From Moesziomyces globuligerus (lineage: Eukaryota; Basidiomycota; Ustilaginomycetes; Ustilaginales; Ustilaginaceae): a stretch of DNA of 64,000 nt. Positions 8,431 through 17,275 of this stretch are shown here, in pieces; within the stretch, counting starts at the first letter, position 1, and every line of letters begins with the position of its first letter. The translations under genes were made by a program, and so were the position numbers. The stretch covers positions 1 through 64,000 of the forward strand of contig JARVLF010000015.1 in the NCBI GenBank assembly GCA_030849465.1, in the 5' to 3' direction. The notes beneath the pieces were generated by a model. The model ran no database searches. It was not told the origin of the DNA and saw nothing but the letters and a program-made list of their open reading frames with translations.

Positions 8431-11400
8431 TGGCATGCATGGCCCTACATCCCTGGACGCCATCCATCTGTAAATATCAAGATTGCGCTCTTTGTTTCTC
8501 AGCCAGCGACGGCAAGGCGGTGCTCGAGTTGACCGGAACGGTCCAAGGCCACCCGGCTCGCATCCTCGCCGACACCGGCGCTGGCCTGTCCATAGTCTCA
8601 GGTTCGTTCGCCCGCAAACACAAAATACCATCAAAAACAGCAAAAACAACAACAATACATGGTGTCACCGGGCACCAGATGACCACGCGGTCCATGGCGA
8701 TGACCCGTGTAGCGATTGGGGGCCACAACCTCGGCCCGGTGCCCGCGTGGGTAGTGGACGTGGCCGACTACGACTTCATCCTGGGGTATCGGGCCCTACG
8801 CCGGCTCAAACCAACTATCCATTGGGAGACCGGGCAGCTCGAGTTCGAGCTACTAGGGCCGATGCAGGCCTACCATGCCTCCCAAGATGACGGGTCGCTG
8901 CTACCAAAAGCCGTCGAAGAAGGCACACGGCGAATTTCGGTGACATCCGCCGAGTCGCGGCTACTCGACGAACCTCCACATTCGTTCGCCGAGTCGCGCT
9001 CACTCGGCGAATTGCCGCTCCGGTCCGCCGAGCCCACCCCATTTGCCGAACGCCAAATTCCGGCGAGGCTCCACGGCCACGAGTTTGTATCCGCCGAACG
9101 CCTGCTGCAGGCAGCCGTCGAAGACGGCCCAATTGGGTTCATGCTCCTGGAGGAACCATGGGATTCTCTCCCGGCATTCGGTTTTGTGCCTACCGGAGCC
9201 GACAAGGGGGTGGAAATGGAGGTGGAGCCCGACAAGCCGGTGTTGGTCGAAGAGATCCCAGAGCCTTACAGGCATCTGCGAGTCGTCTTCGACGAGGTGG
9301 AAGCAGACCGGCTGCCGCCCCACACGGATCATGACCTCCGCATCGATTTGGTTGAGGGGAGCAAGCCCCCTCAAGGGCCGCTGTACCTCAAGGGGCCCAA
9401 GGAGATGGCAGAGCTACGCAAGTACTTGGACGAGAATCTCGCCAAGGGCTTCATTCGGCCATCAAAGAGCCCGGCGCGGTCACCGGTGCTCTTCGTACCC
9501 AAGAAGGACGGTGGCCTTCGCCTCTGTGTCGACTACAGAGGGCTCAACGAGATTACGATCAAGAACCGCGCGCCACTGCCGCTCATTGAGGAGCAGCTAT
9601 TCCTCCTCCGCAGGGCCAAGATCTACTCGAAGCTGGACCTCAAGGCAGCCTACAACCTGATTCGCATTTCAAGTGGCGATGAATGGAAGACGGCGTTCGG
9701 GACCCAGCTTGGGCTGTACGAGTACTTGGTGATGCCGTTCGGCCTGGCAAATGCGCCAGCACACTTCCAGTCGTTCATCAACCACATCTACCGCGACATC
9801 ATTGGTGTGTATGTGGTGGTGTACTTGGACGACTTCCTCATCTTCAGCGACACACTCGACGAGCACATCAAACACGTCACAGAGGTGCTCACGAGGCTCA
9901 AGCAGCACAGACTCTTCGCCAAGCTGTCCAAGTGTGCTTTTCACACCAACACGGTCGAATTCCTGGGGTACATCATCAAGCCCTCAGGGATCGAGATGGA
10001 CCCAGAGAAGGTCCGCACGGTCAAGGAATGGCCTATGCCGGAGTCGATCCACGACATCCAGCGCTTCCTTGGGTTTGCGAACTTCTACCGGCGGTTCATC
10101 GCTCACTTCGCCCGGATAGCCAAGCCTCTCACGGCCCTGGTGAAGCCAACGGAACGCTTCAAGAAGTTCGAGCTGCCGGAAGACGCCAAGCAGGCCTTCC
10201 ACAAGCTCATACAAGCGTTCACGACGGCAGGAGTGCTAAGACACTTCGATTACCACCTGCCAACGCGGCTCGAGACGGACGCCAGCGACTTTGCCATTGC
10301 CGGGGTCCTGAAGCAGGAGCACGAGGGCCGGTGGCACCCGGTCGCATACTACTCGCGGAAGATGGCGCCCGCCGAGAAGAACTACGAGATCCATGACAAG
10401 GAGCTCCTCGCAGTTGTGGCATGCCTCACCCAGTGGCGCCATATGCTTGCAGGGCTGCCTAGCCAGCTCGTTATTCTCACGGACCACGAGGCGCTCAAGT
10501 ACTTCAAGTCGCAACGCCGCATCACGGGCAGGCAGGCACGCTGGGCGGTGTTGTTAGCAGACTTCAACTTCGTGTTGCAGTACCGGCCAGGGGATAAGGC
10601 CGGCGAGCCTGACGCCCTGACTCGGCGTCGCGACATGGAGCCGGCAGGCGAGGAGCGCGAGCATAACGTGCGGCAACTATTGCCCTCCCGCGTATTTGCG
10701 GTAGAGGACGAGCCAATTCGGCGAGTCCTTGCAACTCGACGAACGTCCGCCGAGTCACCGGAACTCGACGGACGCGCGCCGACCATGGCCAATATCGCCT
10801 CGGAAGGACTGCTAGGCCTCGCCAAGACCTTCCAACCGCTCGATAAAGAGTTGGCCGAGCTGCACGCCAAAACACCGTTCGAGGAGAAGAACGGAGTGTG
10901 GTACAAGGAGGGCCGGTTGGTAGTGCCGAAGGTAACCATGCCAGGTAGCACCACCGACCGCAAGACTCGTCACGCCCGCGAGGTGGACGAGCAGTCGCTG
11001 TCGGTGGAGCACCTTCGCTTCATGGTAATGTCGCAGTGCCATGACGGAGTGGCGGCCGGCCACGTTGGCCGCGACGCCACGCTGCACCTGGCACGACGAC
11101 ACTACTGGTGGCCAGGCATGACAACCTGGATAGCGGACTACGTCGCGAGCTGCCCTGTCTGCGCCAGATACAAAGCGCCCAGACACAAGCCATACGGCTT
11201 GCTGCAGCCACTCGCAACGCCGCAACGGCCATGGGGCTCCATATCGATGGACTTCATCGAAGGCCTGCCGCTGTCGAGCGGGTACGACTCCATCTTGGTA
11301 ATCGTCGACCGCTTGACCAAGTATGCAGTTGTCGCCCCGACGCACAAGACAGCGACAGCCAAGCAAACCGCCGAGCTCCTCAAGCGTCACTTGTTCGCCC

Positions 11401-12290
11401 ACTTTGGCGTCCCGGACCACATTGTGTCGGACAGGGGACGCCAGTTCATCTCGAAGACCTGGAGCGAGTTCGTCAGCAACTTAGGAGCAAGGCACTCACT
11501 CAGCACGGCCTACCACCCGCAGACGGATGGCCAGACGGAGCGTGTCAACCAAGTCCTGGAGCAGTACCTTCGCATGTACTGCAACTACCAGCAGAACGAC
11601 TGGGCTAGCCTGCTCAGCGGGGCCGCTTTCGTCTACAACAACACGGTGCACACGAGCATCGGCGTCTCGCCCTTCTTCGCGTGCTACGGCTGGCACCCAA
11701 AGTCTCACCCGGAGATCCCGGCCAAGCTCGGCGTAAACGACACCAGTCGGGCCGAGTTCTTGGCGCAGGGCAACGAGCGGTTCCACTATCTGCAAGACCA
11801 GATCCGGCAAGCACAACGCCGAGCGGTCGAGCAGTACAACCGCAAGCACAAGGACATCGAGTTCAAGGTCGGCGACCTGGTCTACGTCAACCGAAAGAAC
11901 TGGATGACCAAAAGGCCGTCGCCCAAGCTCGATACGAGGTTCGCCGGCCCATTCCCGGTGAAAGAACGCATCGGCAGACGGGCATATCGCCTCACTTTGC
12001 CCGCAAGCCTCCGCGTGCATGACGTCTTCCACGTCTCGATGCTGGAGCCCGCCAAGAGCAGCGCGCTCCCTCAACGCGAGTTGCTACCGGTGGAACCGCC
12101 TCTGCCGGACGAAGAGCTCGAATACGAGGTGGAGGCCATCATCGGCAAGCGCGTCCGAAACCGCCAGGTCGAATACAAGGTCCTATGGCGCGGCTACTCA
12201 GAGGAAGCATCATCCTGGGAGCCCACCGACCTCCTCAGCTGTCCAGACCTCATCCGGGAGTATGAGGAGTTGGCGGGGGGACGGGCCTAG
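8430..12290 (+). CDS. Pol of element 2: protease, RT, RNase H, integrase, chromodomain
   Basis: The frame gives 1286 residues, open throughout. Aspartic protease shows DTGA at residues 48-51. RT has the catalytic YLDD at 465-468. RNase H begins near 612 (ETDASDFA). The integrase HHCC finger lies near 870-915 (CPVC), and the DDE core carries SMDFIEGLP, SDRGRQF and QTERVNQVLE. A chromodomain at about 1231-1285 (YEVEAII, YKVLWRGYS) ends the protein and is the chromovirus hallmark, thought to guide integration to marked chromatin. Two linkers, between protease and RT and between RNase H and integrase, contain the palindrome arrays. The ATG overlaps the gag stop (TAATG); pol is in the -1 frame to gag, so it could be made by reinitiation or by frameshifting. 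Confidence 0.93.
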   Translation: MACMALHPWTPSICKYQDCALCFSASDGKAVLELTGTVQGHPARILADTGAGLSIVSGSFARKHKIPSKTAKTTTIHGVTGHQMTTRSMAMTRVAIGGHNLGPVPAWVVDVADYDFILGYRALRRLKPTIHWETGQLEFELLGPMQAYHASQDDGSLLPKAVEEGTRRISVTSAESRLLDEPPHSFAESRSLGELPLRSAEPTPFAERQIPARLHGHEFVSAERLLQAAVEDGPIGFMLLEEPWDSLPAFGFVPTGADKGVEMEVEPDKPVLVEEIPEPYRHLRVVFDEVEADRLPPHTDHDLRIDLVEGSKPPQGPLYLKGPKEMAELRKYLDENLAKGFIRPSKSPARSPVLFVPKKDGGLRLCVDYRGLNEITIKNRAPLPLIEEQLFLLRRAKIYSKLDLKAAYNLIRISSGDEWKTAFGTQLGLYEYLVMPFGLANAPAHFQSFINHIYRDIIGVYVVVYLDDFLIFSDTLDEHIKHVTEVLTRLKQHRLFAKLSKCAFHTNTVEFLGYIIKPSGIEMDPEKVRTVKEWPMPESIHDIQRFLGFANFYRRFIAHFARIAKPLTALVKPTERFKKFELPEDAKQAFHKLIQAFTTAGVLRHFDYHLPTRLETDASDFAIAGVLKQEHEGRWHPVAYYSRKMAPAEKNYEIHDKELLAVVACLTQWRHMLAGLPSQLVILTDHEALKYFKSQRRITGRQARWAVLLADFNFVLQYRPGDKAGEPDALTRRRDMEPAGEEREHNVRQLLPSRVFAVEDEPIRRVLATRRTSAESPELDGRAPTMANIASEGLLGLAKTFQPLDKELAELHAKTPFEEKNGVWYKEGRLVVPKVTMPGSTTDRKTRHAREVDEQSLSVEHLRFMVMSQCHDGVAAGHVGRDATLHLARRHYWWPGMTTWIADYVASCPVCARYKAPRHKPYGLLQPLATPQRPWGSISMDFIEGLPLSSGYDSILVIVDRLTKYAVVAPTHKTATAKQTAELLKRHLFAHFGVPDHIVSDRGRQFISKTWSEFVSNLGARHSLSTAYHPQTDGQTERVNQVLEQYLRMYCNYQQNDWASLLSGAAFVYNNTVHTSIGVSPFFACYGWHPKSHPEIPAKLGVNDTSRAEFLAQGNERFHYLQDQIRQAQRRAVEQYNRKHKDIEFKVGDLVYVNRKNWMTKRPSPKLDTRFAGPFPVKERIGRRAYRLTLPASLRVHDVFHVSMLEPAKSSALPQRELLPVEPPLPDEELEYEVEAIIGKRVRNRQVEYKVLWRGYSEEASSWEPTDLLSCPDLIREYEELAGGRA
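8945..9051. repeat. Palindrome array inside pol, protease-RT linker (3 units)
   Basis: Units at 8945-8973, 8984-9012 and 9023-9051 (worn), spaced exactly 39 bp. Spacers are cgcggct, cgcgctc and ccacccc. Arms of the middle unit (TTCGCCGAGT / ACTCGGCGAA) pair perfectly over 10 bp. The array translates as a Ser/Glu/Leu-rich linker and disrupts no enzyme domain. Confidence 0.88.
10716..10773. repeat. Palindrome pair inside pol, RNase H-integrase linker (2 units)
   Basis: Units at 10716-10744 and 10745-10773 abut with no linker, so the step is 29 bp instead of 39. Spacers are ccttgca and caccgga. The two units lie in different codon phases of pol, so the conserved arms do not encode one conserved peptide. 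Confidence 0.88.
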
Positions 12291-12335
12291 ACAGGCGGCG
12301 GGGAAGGAGCGCGGCGGAGGGGGCGCTCAGAGGGG

Positions 12336-12442
12336 ATTCGGCGAGTATAGCGGACTCGACGAATTTGCAGGATGATTCGGCGAGTCGAGGCGACTCGACG
12401 AATTGCAAACTCGATCCGCCGAGTGCGCGTCACTCGGCGGAT
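12336..12442. repeat. Palindrome array in the 3' non-coding region of element 2 (3 units)
   Basis: Units at 12336-12364, 12375-12403 and 12414-12442, exactly 39 bp apart. Spacers are atagcgg, cgaggcg and gcgcgtc. The third unit pairs perfectly (ATCCGCCGAGTG / CACTCGGCGGAT). The array lies between the pol stop (12290) and the end of the opposite-strand gene (12608), so it would be in both 3' UTRs if those transcripts converge. Confidence 0.9.
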
Positions 12443-12607
12443 AGGGAAACAGCCCGACGCGAAGACCAGGAGGGCAACAACAAGCACACAGCCAGGGGAC
12501 TCAACGACCAGAAGCTCGCTCAGGCTGGTCGCAGGCAAGCTCAACGGGGACAGGTCACAGTCTCACACAAGCAAGAAGAGCCAAGACGCTGGGATTATCT
12601 CACGTCG

Positions 12608-14184
12608 CTACATGTCGATGTAAGAGCCGTCGCTGGGGCCCGGAGGGAAGACGGGCTCGTCAATAGGGTCAGGGGCCCCACCAGACACGGCGACGGACTC
12701 GTGCGGCTGACGCTCCGAGTATAGCGAGTGCCAACACTCCGAGAAGCGCAGCATCACCCGCAGCAGGGGAAGGCGCAGGCGGGCCGCCTGGATCCGGAAT
12801 ACTCGGCGGGTCGCAACGGTCCAACCGAAGGTCTCGGTCGGGATGGTCATCCGGTCGTACGACCGAATGGCGCCTGGCCCGGGAGCACCGGCCACCGACA
12901 AGTTGGCACGCTCGGCACGTTGGCGCGAGCGACCCGTGGGAGTGCCGTCGCCCGGGTACTCCATCCCGGGGAAGGCGCGAATGCTCCGCTTGCAGTTGCC
13001 AACGTCGGCAAGGTGGCAGTGAGTGCACACCCGCGGAAGGCGACTACGCTCCCCGTACGGGTTGGGGAACGCCGAGGGGAAGCAACTGTGAAGGAGAGGA
13101 GAAGGTCAGCAACCGCCAAGGCAAAAGCACGAGCAGGGCACAATACTTACGGGACTCCCAGGTCAGCGCACCGGCGGCACTGCCAACTCGGCCAAGGCAT
13201 GCAGCCCTCGGTCAAGCGCATCATGACGATGCGCTGTAGCCGCTGCTCGGCGTTAGAGCCCGCCGCGACGAGCCAGTTCCGAGGGTATCGACCCTCGGCC
13301 ACGCGCACCAACAAGTCGGCAACCTCGTACTGCCCCGACCAGCCGATGATCTCGGCATGCGACGGCTCGCGTTGGTCGGGGGGCGGCGGCGACGGGGTGC
13401 GAGGCACCTCCCACCGAGGGGGAGGCGTCAGTCGCTGCACATCCCGCTCGAAGACGGGTGTGGCAGACCGACCGAGGGGCGGGGAAGGCTCAGCGCGGCC
13501 GGGAGACGTGGGGACGACGGCCTCGATGCCGTCGGAAGCAGCCACCGGGGACGAGGGGACCACGTAGACGGCCCCCCAGCGCTCCAGCTGCTCCCCCAGC
13601 GACAACCCAACCGCAGCAGCTCGACGCTCGCGGTTGAGACGCGCCTCCTCGGCCGCCGCAGCCATGCCCTCCGCGGTCGGGGACGGCGGGGAGTACGACG
13701 GCGACCGCGGCTCGGAGACCAGCGCCGGGCTGGCCGGCACGGGGGGCGGCGACCAAGGGGCGTACACCGGGCTCCGAGGCGGCGACAGCGGGGCAGGGCT
13801 GCCCGAAGCCAGGCCGCTGGACGGCGGGGAGCCCAGGAAAAGGGCCTCCAGCGGCGCACAGCCACTGGAGTCGGGGGCCGAGGCGGATGCAGCCCGCGGC
13901 GGCGGCGGGGTGACGGCCGGCACGGGGGCTGACTCCGCGGCCGAAGCAGACGCGCCGCGCGGGCGCAGGCGCGAAGTGACCTTGCGCCGCTTCGACAGTG
14001 CCGACTCGGCCCCAGGGGAGGCCAAGCGGCGAGGAGATGCCGGCCCAACGGGGGCCGAGGAAGCGGATGGCCCGGCCAAGGAGTCGGCAGGGCGAGGAGG
14101 AGGCAGCGAGGCGGAGGCCGCGCGAGCGGCAGCCGCACGGGCGCGGGTCACGCGCGGGGAGGAGCGCACGTTGGAGGGCGCCAT
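12608..14184 (-). CDS. Opposite-strand two-exon Cys6 protein gene of element 2
   Basis: I model exon 1 as 14184-13151 and exon 2 as 13085-12608 (minus strand), with a 65-nt GTAAGT...CACAG intron in phase 2, giving 503 residues. The N-terminal two thirds are Ser/Pro/Ala-rich with many SP dipeptides. A folded-looking segment follows near residues 275-345. The Cys6 motif spans the splice junction near residues 338-381: C-x2-C-x6-C-x18-C-x2-C-x7-C, preceded by an extra Cys seven residues upstream. Without splicing, a stop falls right after the first half of the motif. The ATG lies 75 bp from the LTR, so its promoter should be in the 3' LTR, read backwards. The motif spacing matches the element 1 gene except for the central loop. 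Function unknown; zinc binding is inferred. Confidence 0.72.
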
Positions 14185-14248
14185 GGTGAAGACGGGGATG
14201 GTGGAGAGAGAGACACGAACACGGCCTCGACGGAGCTCGGCTCTTACG

Positions 14249-14258
14249 AGGGGGGTAG
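14249..14258 (+). other. Polypurine tract of element 2
   Basis: aggggggtag immediately precedes LTR 2 at 14259 and recurs before LTR 1 (tacgagggggg at 5961-5971). This is the expected plus-strand primer position. Confidence 0.7.
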
Positions 14259-15196
14259 TGTTACAGGCCTGGATCAGACCCTGATCGACGCAGGCACGTG
14301 TGGAGGGCGCAGGCGAAAATCCGTAGCACGGGCTACGAGCGCGCCAAGTCGCGGTCCGGCGAGTGGAGGCCACTCGACGAATGCCGTCAATAATTCGCCG
14401 AGTGAGGCCCACTCGACGGACGGCCTGCGGCGACCCCGGAAAACAACGAGCGGGTCATACGATGGACGTACCCGGCTCGGAGACGAAGGGGAGGAGGAGA
14501 GGGGTGCTTGTTGGCCCAGGGGGCAACGAGCGTAACGTGCAAAGGGGAGTCATGCACGAGAGGAGGCCTGAGCCCGAGGGGGTGGGCGAAACCTCCTGGC
14601 ATCAATGAGATGCTAGCAGGGGCCGATCGAGACGGCACCTTGCCACACGCTGGCCCTCCTGGTGAGGGCAAGTACTTATAGCTTCGACTCATCGAGTGCG
14701 ATGGGGCTGCGCCCCATCCACTCTACTTTACTTTACAGCACTCAGTCGTATCATTCGTCAGTATCACTGTCCTTCAGTCAATTCGTCTCACAGTAGCAAT
14801 CGCAGGGCGTTGCTACTACTTGCGTGTGTGTTGTATCACCGCTTCAGACGCCGCCGACACCTCCATCGGCGCTACGGCACCTACACCGTAGGCAGTACCT
14901 CCACTGCGGCCCTGGAACCTCCACCAGTGCCCGACAACCGTCTGAGCATTACGAGCACTCGTGCGAAGACGGAAGTCCTTCCCACGACGCCCAAAGGCGT
15001 CTGCAGCAATCGAGTCGTGCCGCGCTACCTCTGAACGGGGTGCTCACAGTGGTCAGCCGATATCCGTTGAGGCGCCTTGACTCGCCAAATAACTCAGGCG
15101 ATTCGTCGAGTCCACGCCACTCGCCGAACGAGTCAAATAATTCGCCGAGTCCACATCACTCGCCGAATAAGGATTTCGGGCACGCGACCCCTGACA
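14259..15196 (+). repeat. LTR 2 (3' LTR) of element 2 (938 bp)
   Basis: Starts TGTTACAGG after the polypurine tract and ends CCCCTGACA. It equals LTR 1 minus the 52-bp duplication, and the frames I compared across both were identical. It is followed without any gap by LTR 3. Its minus strand is the likely promoter for the opposite-strand gene whose ATG is at 14184. Confidence 0.93.
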
Positions 15197-16089
15197 GGCG
15201 CAGGCAAAAATCCGTAGCAGGAGCTACGAGCGCGCCAAGTCGCGGTCCGGCAAGTGGAGGCCACTCGACGAATGCCGTCAATAATTCGCCGAGTGAGGCC
15301 CACTCGACGGACGGCCTGCGGCGACCCCGGAAAACAACGAGCGGGTCATACGATGGACGTACCCGGCTCGGAGACGAAGGGGAGGAGGAGAGGGGTGCTT
15401 GTTGGCCCAGGGGGCAACGAGCGTAACGTGCAAAGGGGAGCCATGCACGAGAGGAGGCCTGAGCCCGAGGGGGTGGGCGAAACCTCCTGGCATCAATGAG
15501 ATGCTAGCAGGGGCCGTTCGAGACGGCACCTTGCCACACGCTGGCCCTCCTGGTGAGGGCAAGTACTTATAGCTTCGACTCATCGAGTGCGATGGGGCTG
15601 CGCCCCATCCACTCTACTTTACTTTACATCACTCAGGCGTTATCATTCGTCAGTATCACTGTCTTTCAGTCCACTCGTCTCACAGTAGCAATCGCAGGGC
15701 GTTGCTACTACTTGCGTGTGTGTTGTATCACCGCTTCAGACGTCGTCGACACCCTCATCGACGCTACGGCACCTACACCGTAGGCAGTACCTCCACTGCG
15801 GCCCTGGAACCTCAACCAGTGCCTCGACAACTGTCTGAGCATTACGAGCACTCGTGCAAAGACGGAAGTCCTTCCCACGACGCCCAAAGGCGTCTGCAGC
15901 AATCGAGTCGTGCCGCGCTACCTCTGAACGGGGTGCTCACAGTGGTCAGCCGATATCCGTTGAGTTGCGTCGACTCGCCGAATAACTCAGGCGATTCGTC
16001 GAGTCCACGCCACTCGCCGAACGAGTCAAATAATTTGCCGAGTCCACGTCACTCGCCGAATAAGGATTTTGGGCACGCGACCCCTGACA
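15197..16089 (+). repeat. LTR 3, 5'-truncated copy (893 bp)
   Basis: This copy begins at ggcgcaggca, which corresponds to LTR position about 48, so the TGTTAC terminus is missing. It ends CCCCTGACA at 16089. It differs from LTRs 1 and 2 at scattered sites (for example ggagccatg for ggagtcatg, and several small changes after 15600), so it is older or came from a sister lineage. It carries the same five palindrome units. Confidence 0.9.
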
Positions 16090-16145
16090 GAACCCTAAAA
16101 AAAGTTCTCCAACCTTACCCCAACCCTACCCTCCAACCCTACTTT
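16090..16145. repeat. Degenerate telomere-like tract
   Basis: gaaccctaaaaaaagtt followed by ccaaccttaccccaaccctaccc-like repeats resembles worn CCCTAA units. It marks the inner edge of the LTR array, as telomere-like DNA does at the outer ends. Confidence 0.5.
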
Positions 16146-16225
16146 GGCCAACCTGTCACGCCCAATTTTCTTAATGAAAAAGCGTAGGGTCACTTAATGA
16201 CTATTGCTATACGCATCTTGTACTA

Positions 16226-16768
16226 TCATATTATGCATAGAAAGTGGCATGTTTGACAGTTGCCCCTACCCATGGTTTGCCTTGTAACCCTCAAAACCCA
16301 TGACAAACGCCGCTGTATGAGATTGTTGCTTTGATGCTGGTTGTGCTGTACCTGCAGATGCTTGAGTGTATAATGAATGCAATTTCTCATTATGCGCAAC
16401 ATTGTTGACTGTGAGAGCTGCGGGCCACCACAAGAGAAGAGATGATTGTTGATCTCATTGAGTGTTGCTGCTGGGTGATCGGCAACAAAGTCTGTGATGA
16501 TGGTTATGTGCTCCTCGCTGGCTTGGCTACGGCAAGGAGCGCCTTTCTTCTTCTTTGTGATCATCTGACCATTGCTGTGGAAGGTTTGGATGATGCTTGC
16601 AATGGTGGAGTAGGGCTGGTCGTGATACTTGGCAACCTCGGCCTGGGTTTTTCCAAGTACCATTACTCCCCGTATGATTTGCACCCTCTCGGCGTCATTG
16701 ACAGGCTTCCGTCGCTGTCTCTGATCGCTTCGAGACGCAGGCATCATGGTAAAGCTGTGTGTTGGCAT
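16226..16768 (-). pseudogene. Tc1/mariner-type transposase N-terminal fragment
   Basis: A 180-residue frame reads like the DNA-binding half of a Tc1/mariner transposase. A helix-turn-helix region (RVQIIRGVMVLGKTQAEVAK, then STIASIIQTF) is followed by a basic turn and a second putative HTH ending near residue 110. The DDE catalytic half is absent; downstream on this strand lie telomere-like DNA and LTR 3. No terminal inverted repeats were seen. The surrounding base composition is AT-richer than the core. Family assignment rests on the HTH pattern only. Confidence 0.65.
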
Positions 16769-16783
16769 GCTGAGATGAGTTAG

Positions 16784-17275
16784 GCAGGGCAGATATATGG
16801 TGTTGCTAGATCAACACAACGCTCACTTGGCTAGCAAATACACATGCTCAATGACGTCCATTCACTGTATAAGTTATGTAGTTGAAATTATGGTGTTATG
16901 CTGTGCAGTGGGATTTGACGCCAAGCAAACAAGTTACTCCAAACACCGAGCTTACGTTAACCAATTATATTGCAGTCATCTGTAAGGTTACGTAATGTGA
17001 TGAAAATAGGAATAAATCAAAAACGCGTCGGTACTACACGGGCGTCGGTGGTACGCAGATTACCTTGGATGTCATTACCACTGCAAGCGCTATGAGACGA
17101 CGTGCTGCCGATCTTTGCACATACACTATATGGAGCGACACAGAAGGTCAAGCAACGGAAAAGAACAAGACTTGGATCGAGCAACATAGGCCCCTGACTT
17201 GGGCGCGACGGCGCTGCAGTCAAGGCTCGACGGCCTGAACGGTCCTATGGAGAGATGAGGAGAGCGAATGTGTCT
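16784..17275. other. Gene-free AT-rich boundary segment
   Basis: Comparatively AT-rich sequence between the transposase fragment and the first core gene. Short frames only; I see no convincing gene, tRNA or repeat. Confidence 0.6.

Larger units (their letters stand above)
5975..15196 (+). mobile_element. Element 2: near-intact Ty3/gypsy chromovirus
   Basis: The full element runs LTR (5975-6964), gag (7003-8430), pol (8430-12290), opposite-strand two-exon gene (14184 to 12608), polypurine tract (about 14249-14258) and LTR (14259-15196). The LTRs start TGTTACAGG and end CCCCTGACA. They appear nearly identical apart from a 52-bp duplication in the first, which points to a young element. Both main frames are open and every expected domain is present. 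There is no target-site duplication, because the left LTR is shared with a truncated upstream copy and the right LTR is followed directly by a third LTR. A possible primer-binding site with TGG at 6971-6973 could not be tied to a tRNA. Confidence 0.9.

Noticed and set aside
6122..12442. CRISPR-like pattern of short palindromic repeats with variable spacers
   Set aside because: The repeats sit inside a eukaryotic retrotransposon, spacers are 7 or 10 nt, units fall in coding DNA, and no cas genes are present.
12365..12724. Plus- and minus-strand frames containing repeated IRRVxATRRI-like peptides
   Set aside because: These are read-through of the palindrome units in one phase; the units occur in other phases elsewhere, so the peptide repeat is a by-product.
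1..17250. A telomere-linked RecQ-type helicase gene
   Set aside because: Such genes are known at the ends of some fungal chromosomes, but no helicase motifs were seen; this end is built of retroelements.
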